Positions 6,511-13,601 of a stretch of DNA of 24,718 bases are shown piece after piece (position 1 is the first letter of the stretch; the number at the start of each line of letters is the position of its first letter). The notes beneath the pieces were generated by a model, which saw only the letters and a program-made list of their open reading frames with translations, did not search any database and was not told the origin of the DNA. The stretch is from a virus, in the IMG/VR virus record IMGVR_UViG_3300035181_001029, positions 1 to 24,718 of that record. One strand, written 5' to 3'. A program made the translations under genes and the position numbers.

Positions 6511-6989
6511 AATGAATCTATTTTAAATTGTTTTCGTTCTGTTGTTGGGAAATAAGGCAAATTTAATGTGTTAAGATACATAAGGCATTCATCCCAGTAA
6601 GTTCCTGCTATCTCTTTGTACATTGCTTCCTGATTTGCTAACTCTGAACTTGATAACCTCTGGAATCCATCACCAGTGTGAGCAACAAAACCGCTGAAAG
6701 TATCAGTAATATATGACTGCCGTACATATTTAGCATAAAGCAAATAAGCACATACATATTTCAACCCAGAAAAAGAATAAGTAACACCGTTAATGTTATA
6801 CGTTCCCCCGGTTAGAAGTATTGTGTAGTTTGATGTATTTCGTTTCAACTCCTGAAAAAATTCAGTACCAATATATTTTTGCAAGTCGTTTATTTCAACT
6901 TCATTTTGTAATTGTTCAAATTTTCCAAGTGAATTTTGGTCTATTGCCTTAATTCGTTGCTGCTCCTGTATTGTCCAAAGGTGTGCCAT
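6507..6989 (-). CDS. Head-tail connector / adaptor-like protein
   Basis: A 160-residue protein, mainly helical, beginning MAHLWTIQEQQRIKAIDQNS and containing GLKYVCAYLLYAKYVRQSYI and an acidic/aromatic C-terminal helix (YWDECLMYLNTLNLPYFP). The helical bundle with a conserved L-x-YV-x-A-Y-x2-YA-x-YVR segment resembles the DUF6712-type or gp6-like connector proteins of Bacteroidetes phages that dock under the portal. Its gene overlaps the end of the portal gene by 41 bases, which supports the role. The assignment is by pattern and context only. Confidence 0.6.
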   Translation of the reverse strand: MAHLWTIQEQQRIKAIDQNSLGKFEQLQNEVEINDLQKYIGTEFFQELKRNTSNYTILLTGGTYNINGVTYSFSGLKYVCAYLLYAKYVRQSYITDTFSGFVAHTGDGFQRLSSSELANQEAMYKEIAGTYWDECLMYLNTLNLPYFPTTERKQFKIDSL

Positions 6990-8106
6990 AACTTAATTCT
7001 TTAATTGTGTAATCTGCATTTTTTAAAATCGGGTCAGATGAATTTTTAAGGATGTTTTTCAACCAATTAGAAATAGTTTTTCGGATATTTCGAGTTTCGG
7101 CATTATATATCTCAAAAGCTGCTTCCATTGCTGCCCCAGAGTTCCCGAATAATGCACCGTCTTGTTGCTCGATAAGAATTGATGGTATATTCCACATTGA
7201 TTTCCTGATGTTATTTGCAACAGATTTTTCATAACTCTCGAAAATCTTATCATTGATGTTTTGTTCAAATTTTTCAATTTGTATGTTACTATCTGCAACA
7301 AATTTACCATCATCATCAAATGTAGCAGGAATCAAAAGCAAACTTTTATTATGGTCTCCTCCTTGAAACTCTTGCAAAGTCTGCTTAAATTGCTCTTGAG
7401 ATTGAATATCATCGAATTTAGTATGAAATACCATGTATTTTGCGAAAAATCCACCTCTCAACTCACCATTTTTGAACCCTTTTATTTGTGCTTCTGTGTC
7501 AGCATCCTCCAAAACAGGATCAATCTGTGCCAAAGGATAGACAAATTCATCGTCTAACAACAATAATGCTATTTGACCCATGTAATTTTGGCTAAATTGT
7601 GCCTGAATAACATCTTTATTTGGGTTAAATACTGGTATTTTTATTGCATTTTGTGGTTTAAATTCTTCCCCTTGTCGTTTTTCCCAGTTAGAATAGACAT
7701 GAATTAATCCTGAATAATCGTTTGAATCCTTTTTTCCGATGCGACAATTGCGATAAGGGACATGTTTTAATGCCGAAACATCAAAATTTCCATTGTATTG
7801 AACGTTGATTGCAGCGGCTTTTTGACGTGAAACGCTGTGAGATATTTTTGAAAGTAAATCGTACAACGTAACATCACCCTGTAAATCAGAATAAATAACA
7901 TATTCATTCAATAACTGACTTTCAAAACCTTCTCCAATAAGGAAAGCCTTTGCCTTATCACACGCAGCCTTCGCAGTAACGGAATTATTAATAATTCTCT
8001 CTACACGTTGAGGATAGGCATTATCAACTCCATTGTTATATATTCCTTTTTGTCTGTCAAGCGTGATAATTTCACGTTGTTGCAAATCAACTATTGTAGC
8101 TTTCAT
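6949..8106 (-). CDS. Portal protein
   Basis: A 385-residue protein, about the usual size for small portals. The N-terminal segment GVDNAYPQRVERIINNSVTA and the following KAFLIGEGF match a portal opening I know from Bacteroidetes siphoviruses. The middle has alternating strand/helix segments (the wing and stem). The C-terminal region SMWNIPSILIEQQDGALFGNSGAAMEAAFEIYN and the helix after it resemble the crown-side end of SPP1/HK97-type portals. It would form the dodecameric ring at one capsid vertex through which DNA is packed. The gene stands after a terminator hairpin and before the connector gene. It is unusually far from the terminase genes, which are about 13 kb upstream in the late order. 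Confidence 0.8.
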   Translation of the reverse strand: MKATIVDLQQREIITLDRQKGIYNNGVDNAYPQRVERIINNSVTAKAACDKAKAFLIGEGFESQLLNEYVIYSDLQGDVTLYDLLSKISHSVSRQKAAAINVQYNGNFDVSALKHVPYRNCRIGKKDSNDYSGLIHVYSNWEKRQGEEFKPQNAIKIPVFNPNKDVIQAQFSQNYMGQIALLLLDDEFVYPLAQIDPVLEDADTEAQIKGFKNGELRGGFFAKYMVFHTKFDDIQSQEQFKQTLQEFQGGDHNKSLLLIPATFDDDGKFVADSNIQIEKFEQNINDKIFESYEKSVANNIRKSMWNIPSILIEQQDGALFGNSGAAMEAAFEIYNAETRNIRKTISNWLKNILKNSSDPILKNADYTIKELSYGTPLDNTGAATN

Positions 8107-8117
8107 ATTTTAGTATT

Positions 8118-8154
8118 AAAAAACCCCGATACAATTAGTATCGTATCAGGGTTT
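8118..8154 (-). terminator. Terminator or attenuator upstream of the portal gene
   Basis: On the minus strand AAACCC-T-GATAC pairs with GTATC-G-GGGTTT around a 10-base loop, with one mismatch in the stem, followed by six T. It sits between the paralogous virion protein gene (stop at 8177) and the portal start (8106). No TAnnTTTG promoter is visible between it and the portal, so it probably attenuates rather than ends transcription, lowering portal expression below capsid expression. Confidence 0.75.
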
Positions 8155-8176
8155 GTGATTTTAGAGAAAGAATTGA

Positions 8177-8698
8177 TTAAAGTAGTCCGTTCAATGTTGC
8201 TTCCGGAATGGTACAATAGTATTTTGAATAGTTTTCTTCCATTCCTTCACGCGTTGCAAATTCTACGGAGGTTAATCCGTTGTTATCATTTGCCATTTGT
8301 CCTTGAGTAGTTTTCCAAAGTCCAAAGTCCAAACCATAAGCCAATAAAGTACCATCGTTTGTTTTTACAATTACGAAAATATCATCTGCATTGTCAATGT
8401 TAGCCTGTGCGGCTGCCTTTGCTACCGGGTCATTGCTATTTGCTTCAGTTACAGACAAAGTGTATTTGTGTTTGTAGGCTGTACAAAGATTTTCAAATAC
8501 TTTTGCTTCGTGTCCTGCATTGTTGAAGTCTTTGCATCCAGATGCGGTGTATAGTTTTTTACCGCTTAATGCTGAAATACCTGAAAGCACGTTTGTAACT
8601 TTTGTAAAAGTGAAATCTGTTCTATTTCCGAACCAAGTTTTCTGCAACCCTTTAACTGAACGGGATGCGTTTGTTATTGATGCTGTTAAATTTGCCAT
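8177..8698 (-). CDS. Virion structural protein, short paralogue (tail tube or decoration protein)
   Basis: A 173-residue beta-rich protein starting MANLTASITNASRSVKGL. It is clearly related to the N-terminal ~155 residues of the protein encoded at 8977-10056. Both share the opening (N-L-x2-SI-x-NA-x-RS-x-KGL), a central Y/F-KHK-[YF] strand, and the block GLWKTTQ-x2-MANDN-x(3,4)-[TS]-VEF-[TA]-x-REGMEE. It ends soon after that block, so it is the base domain alone. The family is familiar from Bacteroidetes phage structural modules but has no certain function. The two options are major tail tube subunit or capsid decoration protein. The nearby capsid gene favours neither strongly. Confidence 0.7.
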   Translation of the reverse strand: MANLTASITNASRSVKGLQKTWFGNRTDFTFTKVTNVLSGISALSGKKLYTASGCKDFNNAGHEAKVFENLCTAYKHKYTLSVTEANSNDPVAKAAAQANIDNADDIFVIVKTNDGTLLAYGLDFGLWKTTQGQMANDNNGLTSVEFATREGMEENYSKYYCTIPEATLNGLL

Positions 8699-8702
8699 GA
8701 TA

Positions 8703-8972
8703 TTAATTATTATTTGTTTCGTTAGTTACTGTTTGTTCTGTCTGTGTTGGCTCTTCAGTTGTTGTTTCAACAGGTGTTGAATCTTCAACAGGTGTTGTTG
8801 GTTCTATTGGTGTTTGTTCTACTGTTGTAGTTTCATCAACAGATGCTGTGTCTTCCTGTACATCCCCCTGAATTGCTTTTATAACCTGTTCAGGTAAATT
8901 CTTTTGTTTAGCTGCGGTATTATAATCGCTATGCAAATACTTTTTCCCTCCAAAATATGTTATTGCGTCCAT
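8703..8972 (-). CDS. Small protein with Thr/Pro/Glu-rich low-complexity tail
   Basis: An 89-residue protein. Residues 1-38 look folded (MDAITYFGGKKYLHSDYN, then a short helix). From about residue 39 to the end the chain is an acidic T/P/E/V-rich repeat with TP-[VI]-E units. The DNA carries matching direct repeats, with TTCAACAGGTGTTG occurring twice near 8767-8800. It is wedged, 4 bases from each neighbour, between the two paralogous virion protein genes, so it is probably a structural or assembly partner of them. The tail may be a linker or a surface-exposed stalk. No family recognised. Confidence 0.55.
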   Translation of the reverse strand: MDAITYFGGKKYLHSDYNTAAKQKNLPEQVIKAIQGDVQEDTASVDETTTVEQTPIEPTTPVEDSTPVETTTEEPTQTEQTVTNETNNN

Positions 8973-8976
8973 GTTA

Positions 8977-10056
8977 TTAAGGATTTAATGTTATTGTCCA
9001 ATTTGGTAAATTATATCGAATGAAATCACTCAACCAATTACCATTATCAGTAGGGTCGTTGCTCATATATTGTGATACTGCTACTATACCTGCATTAGTT
9101 CCACCGCTGAATTTAGCTATACCTGCAACAGCAGGATTATTTTGTGCAGCTGCAAATAAGAAATCTCCAATTGAATTTGCTGTTAATGAACAATCGTTAG
9201 CATATATAACAGTTGCCATTGGTGCATAAATATTTTTTATAGAATCACTTCCATGACAATCGAAATAATGTGCGTTTTGTGCAAATAAAGATATTCCTGT
9301 TAAACTGTCGCAATTATCTGCAACAAATGAACTCATAAAATAACTTTTTAACTCTCCTATAAATCCACTACCTGTAATGTCTAAAAAAGAAGTATTTTTC
9401 GGAGTAATAATTTTGGCATTTCCTGCTATTCCTGTCCATGTAGTATTAATTACACCTGATGTTGAAGTTATAACAGATTTATCAGGTGCAACTACATAAC
9501 CGGTTTTATCTGAATCAACCGTTAATTTAATTACACCACCTTTTGCAATTTGTAATCCTGAAATAACCTCATAAGTATATGTTGTAATAATTCCTGTAAT
9601 GTCAGCAACAAGATAATAATCACCTGATGTTTCTTCCATGCCTTCGCGACTCGTAAATTCTACTGCTGTTGTAGAAAGGTTGTCGTTAGCCATCGATGCC
9701 TGTGTAGTTTTCCAAAGACCGTATTTTGCACCGAGAACATATTTTGTTCCATCGTTAGCTTCAACGAACAAAACAATATCATCCATACCATCCAACACTT
9801 CGCCACCATCATTAATTACAGCTGTGAATTTGTGTTTGAATCCGTTGAAATTATCTTCAGAAACTACCTGTTCACCTCCTGCATTCATAAAGAATTTAAC
9901 GCCAGAAATAACCCCTAAAATTGGAGCTGTTACTACCGTTACTTTATTCCCGTCAAAAGTAAGTTTGACATCTTCACGAAATGCCCAATATGCTAAAGGT
10001 TTTAATCCTTTAATTGAGCGTGGTGCGTTTATAATACTTTGAACTAAATTGCTCAT
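8977..10056 (-). CDS. Virion structural protein, long paralogue with added C-terminal display domain
   Basis: A 359-residue protein. Residues 1 to about 152 are homologous to the 173-residue protein at 8177-8698 (shared GLWKTTQ-x2-MANDN and SREGMEE blocks). Residues ~155-359 have no counterpart there. They hold a short beta region (GGVIKLTVDSDKTGYVVAP), then irregular leucine/aspartate-rich repeats (FVADNCDSLTGISLF, YFDCHGSDSIKNIYAP, VIYANDCSLTANSIGDF) that look like a small leucine-rich-repeat or BspA-like domain, and a GTNAGI segment. Such a domain on a tail-tube or decoration subunit would project from the particle and may bind host surfaces or glycans. It is the first gene after the major capsid gene. 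Confidence 0.7.
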   Translation of the reverse strand: MSNLVQSIINAPRSIKGLKPLAYWAFREDVKLTFDGNKVTVVTAPILGVISGVKFFMNAGGEQVVSEDNFNGFKHKFTAVINDGGEVLDGMDDIVLFVEANDGTKYVLGAKYGLWKTTQASMANDNLSTTAVEFTSREGMEETSGDYYLVADITGIITTYTYEVISGLQIAKGGVIKLTVDSDKTGYVVAPDKSVITSTSGVINTTWTGIAGNAKIITPKNTSFLDITGSGFIGELKSYFMSSFVADNCDSLTGISLFAQNAHYFDCHGSDSIKNIYAPMATVIYANDCSLTANSIGDFLFAAAQNNPAVAGIAKFSGGTNAGIVAVSQYMSNDPTDNGNWLSDFIRYNLPNWTITLNP

Positions 10057-10074
10057 TTTTTTTTAATTTTGTTA

Positions 10075-10100
10075 GTGGCGTGAAAACCAATCCACGCCAC
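10075..10100. other. Strong intergenic hairpin after the capsid gene
   Basis: GTGGCGTG (10075-10082) and CACGCCAC (10093-10100) form a perfect 8-bp G+C-rich stem around a 10-base loop. It lies between the capsid stop (10108) and the next start (10056). On the minus strand, the direction of transcription, no T run follows, so it is not a classic terminator there. On the plus strand CTGTTTTTT follows. It may stabilise or process the capsid mRNA, or stop antisense transcripts. Confidence 0.6.
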
Positions 10101-10107
10101 CTGTTTT

Positions 10108-11178
10108 TTAGTATGCTACTGTGATAAGTTGTTCCCGGAGAATAAGTACAGCCATATTGAATAGATATGCCATTATATTTTGACGATTTGGCATATCATA
10201 GAATGATTCGATATTACTTAAATCGCTTTCGGATGTTGTGTACCATCCTAAGTTCGATGTACAAGTGAAGAATCCACGATGAGGAGCATTATATTTTGTT
10301 CCGTTTTGGAAATATGCTTTCAATACTGAGCCGGTTAATTCATCTTTGATAACTGGATAACCTTTGTATTTCAAAACTTTCACGCCATTGACCAAATCAG
10401 AAGTCAATCCACCACCTAAAACAGGTTGGGTTGCTAAATAATCTTCATAATTGAAGTACAATTCAGGTGTTAAACAGAAATAAGCATCTGATTTACCTTT
10501 CAGTACAGCATTGCTATTATTGTACATTCCTTTCAAAGCATCAACCCCTGCAGTTGGTCCAAGTGCTAACTGTGCCGAGAACGATGCTAATGCATTTTCA
10601 GCAATGGTAGTTTTCTTGATAGTATTTGCAGTTACACCATTTGATATTTGTTTCCAAACTCCATCAAGTGCATTAAATAATGTTTTGTCAGTTCCGTTCA
10701 CCAATGCACCACCATTTGCGACTGTGTCTGCTGCTGTGTCGCCTAACATTGTCATTCTCCAGCGTGCTTCATCAATTGCCTGATTCAAGATACCTGTAAT
10801 GTATAATGCAACATCGGAATTCATATTCAATTCTTTGAAATCTTGTGCAGTTTTGCGAATCATCATTTTCCAATTCTGGTTAACATCAGCTTGAGTATGA
10901 TACAATGTATCACCAATTCCAACAACTTTTACTTCTTTTTCTGTGAAAGAGCCTTTTAGATTTCCAGACGTTGGACGTGCTCCGCCTGCATCAAGTTTAC
11001 CAGTTAAGCCAAGTTCGTTAGCAATAGCAATTTTTTGAGCGTAAGTAAAACCACTGAAAGTAGTGAACATACTTGCGAACTTTGGGTTTTCAAGCATCAA
11101 CCGAGCCTGAATTTCGGAAATAGTCCTTGCTTCTTCTGGGTTAATGGTAAGGTTTGTTAAGTCTAATACGTTTGCCAT
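10108..11178 (-). CDS. Major capsid protein
   Basis: A 356-residue protein. Its size, its place after a ClpP-type prohead protease/scaffold gene, and its sequence pattern fit an HK97-fold capsid protein. The N-terminal region is helical and plausibly scaffold-like. The middle holds long helices (spine-helix-like SDVALYITGILNQAIDEA). The C-terminal part has strands with the marker AYFCLTPELYFNYEDYL and the block SDLSNIESFYD, typical of the P-domain of capsid proteins I know from Bacteroidetes siphoviruses. The start is MANVLDLTNL, 25 bases after the protease stop. A high-copy protein is expected, in line with the hairpin after the gene. Confidence 0.8.
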   Translation of the reverse strand: MANVLDLTNLTINPEEARTISEIQARLMLENPKFASMFTTFSGFTYAQKIAIANELGLTGKLDAGGARPTSGNLKGSFTEKEVKVVGIGDTLYHTQADVNQNWKMMIRKTAQDFKELNMNSDVALYITGILNQAIDEARWRMTMLGDTAADTVANGGALVNGTDKTLFNALDGVWKQISNGVTANTIKKTTIAENALASFSAQLALGPTAGVDALKGMYNNSNAVLKGKSDAYFCLTPELYFNYEDYLATQPVLGGGLTSDLVNGVKVLKYKGYPVIKDELTGSVLKAYFQNGTKYNAPHRGFFTCTSNLGWYTTSESDLSNIESFYDMPNRQNIMAYLFNMAVLILREQLITVAY

Positions 11179-11203
11179 GATATTTATTTTTTATAGTTAA
11201 TTT

Positions 11204-11677
11204 TTATACAAATCTGTTTGTTACGGTTTTTTGACCTGCTTCGATTGGGTCCGTTGTAACCATCTGACTTTTGAAAGATGCTAATTGAGCTTTAATACTT
11301 TCAATTTCTTCAACCTTTGCAGATGCTTCTGTAAGTTGTTTTTTCAATGCTTCATTTTCTGCCTTTAGGGCTTCGAGTTCTGCATTTGGTGCTGGTTCTG
11401 CTGCTGGGTCTGCTTCTACTGGGATAATTTCAGAAAGCACACCGCCTTTAATTACATATATTTCTCCTGTTGCCATAACAACTTTTCCATCTGGTGCAGT
11501 TGTTTTGTCACCTACCTTAACTATTCCGCCTTCGGGAACGTCAGGGAATTCAATTTGATTTCCATTAGCATCAGTTACCATAATAGCCTTGACTGTAGGC
11601 TTGAAAATTGTCAAAAGTTTGTCCAAAAAAGTTTGATTTTTCTGGTCGATAATTTTTTCTAATTCTTTTGTGTCCAT
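11204..11677 (-). CDS. Possible nested scaffold protein from an internal start
   Basis: An in-frame ATG at 11677 (codon 180 of the protease) begins MDTKELEKIIDQKNQ, exactly where the peptidase domain ends and the coiled-coil region begins. Upstream is AAAAACAAATGAT, an A-rich leader like those of other starts here. A separate 157-residue scaffold made from this start would parallel the nested Nu3 in the lambda C gene. It is equally possible that only the fusion is made. The sequence cannot decide. Confidence 0.35.
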   Translation of the reverse strand: MDTKELEKIIDQKNQTFLDKLLTIFKPTVKAIMVTDANGNQIEFPDVPEGGIVKVGDKTTAPDGKVVMATGEIYVIKGGVLSEIIPVEADPAAEPAPNAELEALKAENEALKKQLTEASAKVEEIESIKAQLASFKSQMVTTDPIEAGQKTVTNRFV

Positions 11678-12214
11678 ATCATTTGTTTTTAAGTTTAAGT
11701 ATGCGATTGCCTGAATTTTCAGGATATTTGCGAAATTGATTGAAGTTAGTTGTGATTCGGTTAATGGTTCATTAATTTGCATTAATGCTGCGATAACATC
11801 AGGGTCTGCACCGGTTTGTTTTGCAATGAAACTTTGAATACTCTTTTGTTCAGATAACAATAAGTCTGACATTGCCTGTAAATCTTCGGCTGTGGCACCA
11901 TCTCCAAGATATGTTACGAAAGGATTATGAATAAGTGCTACACCTTTTGACATGTCAAAGAATCTTTTTTCAAATGGGAGTGCCAAGAAGATTGAAGCTG
12001 CTATACTTGCAACGTTTCCGGTATTAATAACCCTCGAAAATTGGTCTGCATGAGAACGAATAAAATCAGCTATTTGATTACCTTCTGTAACAGACCCACC
12101 AACAGAATCAATAAAGAGCGTAATTGCTTCGCCTTTTGCGTTAGAATAGTCGGTAATAAACTGACTATAAGTATATTCAGCTCCTATTTCGCCTTTAATT
12201 TCTATTTGTGCCAT
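11204..12214 (-). CDS. ClpP-type prohead protease fused to a scaffold-like domain
   Basis: A 336-residue protein from the ATG at 12214 (MAQIEIKGEIG). The frame is open 183 bases further upstream, but that extension is low-complexity and hydrophobic and covers the opposing promoter region, so I reject it. Residues 1-~165 are a Clp/S14 peptidase: SVGGSV (37-42) is the oxyanion loop, GNVASIAAS holds the nucleophile Ser70, and ALIHNP holds His96. Residues ~180-336 are acidic, Ala/Glu-rich and include the coiled coil AELEALKAENEALKKQL, a scaffold character. It should guide capsid assembly and trim the prohead, including itself. The gene immediately precedes the capsid gene. Confidence 0.85.
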   Translation of the reverse strand: MAQIEIKGEIGAEYTYSQFITDYSNAKGEAITLFIDSVGGSVTEGNQIADFIRSHADQFSRVINTGNVASIAASIFLALPFEKRFFDMSKGVALIHNPFVTYLGDGATAEDLQAMSDLLLSEQKSIQSFIAKQTGADPDVIAALMQINEPLTESQLTSINFANILKIQAIAYLNLKTNDMDTKELEKIIDQKNQTFLDKLLTIFKPTVKAIMVTDANGNQIEFPDVPEGGIVKVGDKTTAPDGKVVMATGEIYVIKGGVLSEIIPVEADPAAEPAPNAELEALKAENEALKKQLTEASAKVEEIESIKAQLASFKSQMVTTDPIEAGQKTVTNRFV

Positions 12215-12276
12215 TATTTTATTATAAATTTCACACAAAAAAACATAAAAATAGAACAGAATAAAAATAAAATACA

Positions 12277-12284
12277 TATATTTG
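12277..12284 (+). promoter_or_regulatory. Bacteroidetes-type -7 promoter box of the plus-strand island
   Basis: TATATTTG matches the Bacteroidetes -7 consensus TAnnTTTG exactly and is followed by C, as is common. It lies 30 bases before the ATG of the first island gene (12314). No good -33 TTG box is seen about 20 bases upstream, so the promoter may be weak or need an activator. The same 99-base gap must contain leader DNA for the minus-strand protease gene. Confidence 0.55.
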
Positions 12285-12313
12285 CAGCACGTAATGCAAC
12301 AAAATAATAAAAT

Positions 12314-12622
12314 ATGGTCTACGAACTTAAAGAATATGCCGAAAAAATAGCTTTTTGCTCTCTTCGGACGTTGGAAACAAGGATAAAAAAACAACAATTG
12401 CCTTCAAATCACATTGTTTACAAAGGAAAACATGGGCAAAGAACAGTTATTGAGATTATTCACGGTTCTGAACATTGTCGAGCTTGTAGCAATGTTCACC
12501 ATGCTGCACTTGAATTTCAAGAAAGAAAGACTGATTCAAACGAACGGGAACTGGCTGCAGAACTGTGTGTTAAATTTGATATTAGCGCAATTAAATTCTT
12601 TAAAATGATGGGAGTGAAATGA
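12314..12622 (+). CDS. Small HTH (MerR/excisionase-like) DNA-binding protein
   Basis: A 102-residue protein. Residues ~3-48 (YELKEYAEKIAFCSLRTLET, then RIKKQQLPSNHIVYKG) follow the layout of winged or MerR/excisionase-type HTH domains: helix, turn with S-x-RT, recognition helix, then basic KKQ-LP and a hairpin (KGKHGQRTVIEI). The middle has two cysteines and two histidines close together (EHCRACSNVHH), possibly a metal site. The C-terminus is a charged helix. It is the first gene of the plus-strand island and overlaps the next gene by 4 bases, so it may control the island or the opposing late promoter region. The family is not fixed. Confidence 0.65.
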   Translation: MVYELKEYAEKIAFCSLRTLETRIKKQQLPSNHIVYKGKHGQRTVIEIIHGSEHCRACSNVHHAALEFQERKTDSNERELAAELCVKFDISAIKFFKMMGVK

Positions 12623-13023
12623 AAAGATGTACAAAGTGTGGTATTGAGAAACCGATGGATGAGTTTTATAAATATAAAACGAGGAAAGTAGTATATCGAA
12701 CTGTATGTAAATCTTGCATAAAAGAACAAAACAAAAAATGTAGATTAGACAATCTTGAAAGAAATAAAGCATCTGTAAGAAAATGGCATTTAGAAAATCC
12801 TGAAAGAGTAAAAGCATTACATAAAAAATGGTATTTTGAAAATCATGAAAAAGTAAAAGAATTAACTGAAAAATGGCGTTTAGAGAATCCAGAAAAATAT
12901 GCTTTATCCAATATAAAATCAAGACTTAAGAAACAAATAGGCGAAACTCCACCGCCAGAATTAGTGGAGGTTAAATTATTAATTAATAAAACAAAAAGAT
13001 TATGCAAAACATTAAAGAATTGA
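12619..13023 (+). CDS. Zinc-ribbon protein related to the N-terminal part of phage HNH proteins
   Basis: A 134-residue very basic protein. The N-terminus has CTKCGIEKPMDEFYK and CKSCIKEQ, two C-x2-C pairs forming a zinc ribbon. Residues ~48-92 contain three tandem ~14-residue helical repeats with the core KW-x2-EN-x-E-[RK]-[VY] (KWHLENPERV, KWYFENHEKV, KWRLENPEKY). This ribbon-plus-repeat arrangement is typical of the N-terminal part of phage HNH endonucleases. No HNH catalytic motif follows, so nuclease activity is unlikely here. The end, ETPPPELVEVKLLINKTKR, is a motif I associate with small DNA-related phage proteins. Likely a nucleic-acid-binding protein. It overlaps the next gene by 22 bases. 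Confidence 0.65.
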   Translation: MKRCTKCGIEKPMDEFYKYKTRKVVYRTVCKSCIKEQNKKCRLDNLERNKASVRKWHLENPERVKALHKKWYFENHEKVKELTEKWRLENPEKYALSNIKSRLKKQIGETPPPELVEVKLLINKTKRLCKTLKN

Positions 13024-13199
13024 GAGAAACTTTAATCTCAAATTACGAAGACTTGAAAGCTGGAAAAATTGAACGTGCCCTCGTTGGCGAACTGAACAAC
13101 ACTGCGGGTAAAATTATTGCCACGGTTACAACTGAATTGAAGTACCAAAACCAACATGGGTTAAAAAGAAAAATTGATTTTTTGGAATATGAAGAATAA
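13002..13199 (+). CDS. Small conserved phage protein, function unknown
   Basis: A 65-residue all-helical protein starting MQNIKELRETLISNYEDLK and continuing with GELNNTAGKIIATVTTELKY and KIDFLEYEE. The pattern LRE-x-L-x3-Y-x2-L-x-x-G-[KI], then N-x-AGK-II-x2-V, then IDFL is one I recognise from short hypothetical proteins in Bacteroidetes phages, often directly after a Zn-ribbon protein like the one upstream. It overlaps that gene by 22 bases, so the two look like a conserved pair. No function known. Confidence 0.65.
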   Translation: MQNIKELRETLISNYEDLKAGKIERALVGELNNTAGKIIATVTTELKYQNQHGLKRKIDFLEYEE

Positions 13200-13241
13200 T
13201 AGTAGCTTGATAGGCTTTTTTAAAACTCAATAAAAAATTAT

Positions 13242-13601
13242 ATGAAAGCGAAATTATTTATTAGACTAAAATCAGTTTCCGCAGATTTAGTATTTAGCAA
13301 GTTTTTAGAAAAAAGATTACAACATGCACTAAACAAATACGGATTGCCTAATAGCGTTTATTTGTTAGCGTTTGAATGTGAATCTGACAAAGAAAATTTT
13401 AATGCAAATAGTACGGAAATACTTATAACAGAGTCGCTACCTGTAATGCGTAGCTTCATTGAATTATATTTTGATAACTACATTGACGGTTCTGATATTA
13501 ATGTGTATTTTCAAGAGTACGATACATACGAGTATGCTTACAATGTTGCTCTAAAAATGAGAGAACAAAATAAAAAATGCTACGATGAAGATAAGTTATA
13601 G
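13242..13601 (+). CDS. Unrecognised protein, first of a coupled pair
   Basis: A 119-residue protein. It begins with a strand-like basic stretch (MKAKLFIRLKS), then a helix (FSKFLEKRLQHALNKYGL), a hydrophobic strand (SVYLLAFECES), and a second alpha/beta part rich in acidic and aromatic residues (YFDNYIDGSDINVYFQEYDTYEYAYNVALK). It looks like a small alpha/beta domain, with no known catalytic motif and no membrane segment. A 42-base gap separates it from the upstream conserved pair, while it overlaps the next gene by 17 bases, so it and the 267-residue protein form a sub-operon. A partner, inhibitor or immunity role for the downstream protein is possible, but that is inference. Confidence 0.65.
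   Translation: MKAKLFIRLKSVSADLVFSKFLEKRLQHALNKYGLPNSVYLLAFECESDKENFNANSTEILITESLPVMRSFIELYFDNYIDGSDINVYFQEYDTYEYAYNVALKMREQNKKCYDEDKL

Noticed and set aside
9638-10042. A 134-codon plus-strand frame opposite the long paralogous virion gene
   Set aside because: The minus-strand frame there encodes a protein with a clear paralogue at 8177-8698. The antisense frame has no homologous feature and no ribosome-binding site.
12215-12397. N-terminal extension of the prohead protease frame to 12397
   Set aside because: The extra 61 residues are hydrophobic low-complexity sequence from A+T-rich DNA, overlap the start of the opposing gene and its promoter box, and precede a natural ClpP-type start at 12214.
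12619-13023. HNH endonuclease call for the zinc-ribbon protein
   Set aside because: The C-x2-C pairs and KWxxENPE repeats are present, but no His-Asn-His catalytic segment follows. The protein ends where that domain would begin.
13200-13241. A terminator between the third and fourth island genes (AGC...GCT followed by TTTTTT)
   Set aside because: Only 3-4 base pairs can form around the loop. This is too weak to call, and the genes probably share one transcript.
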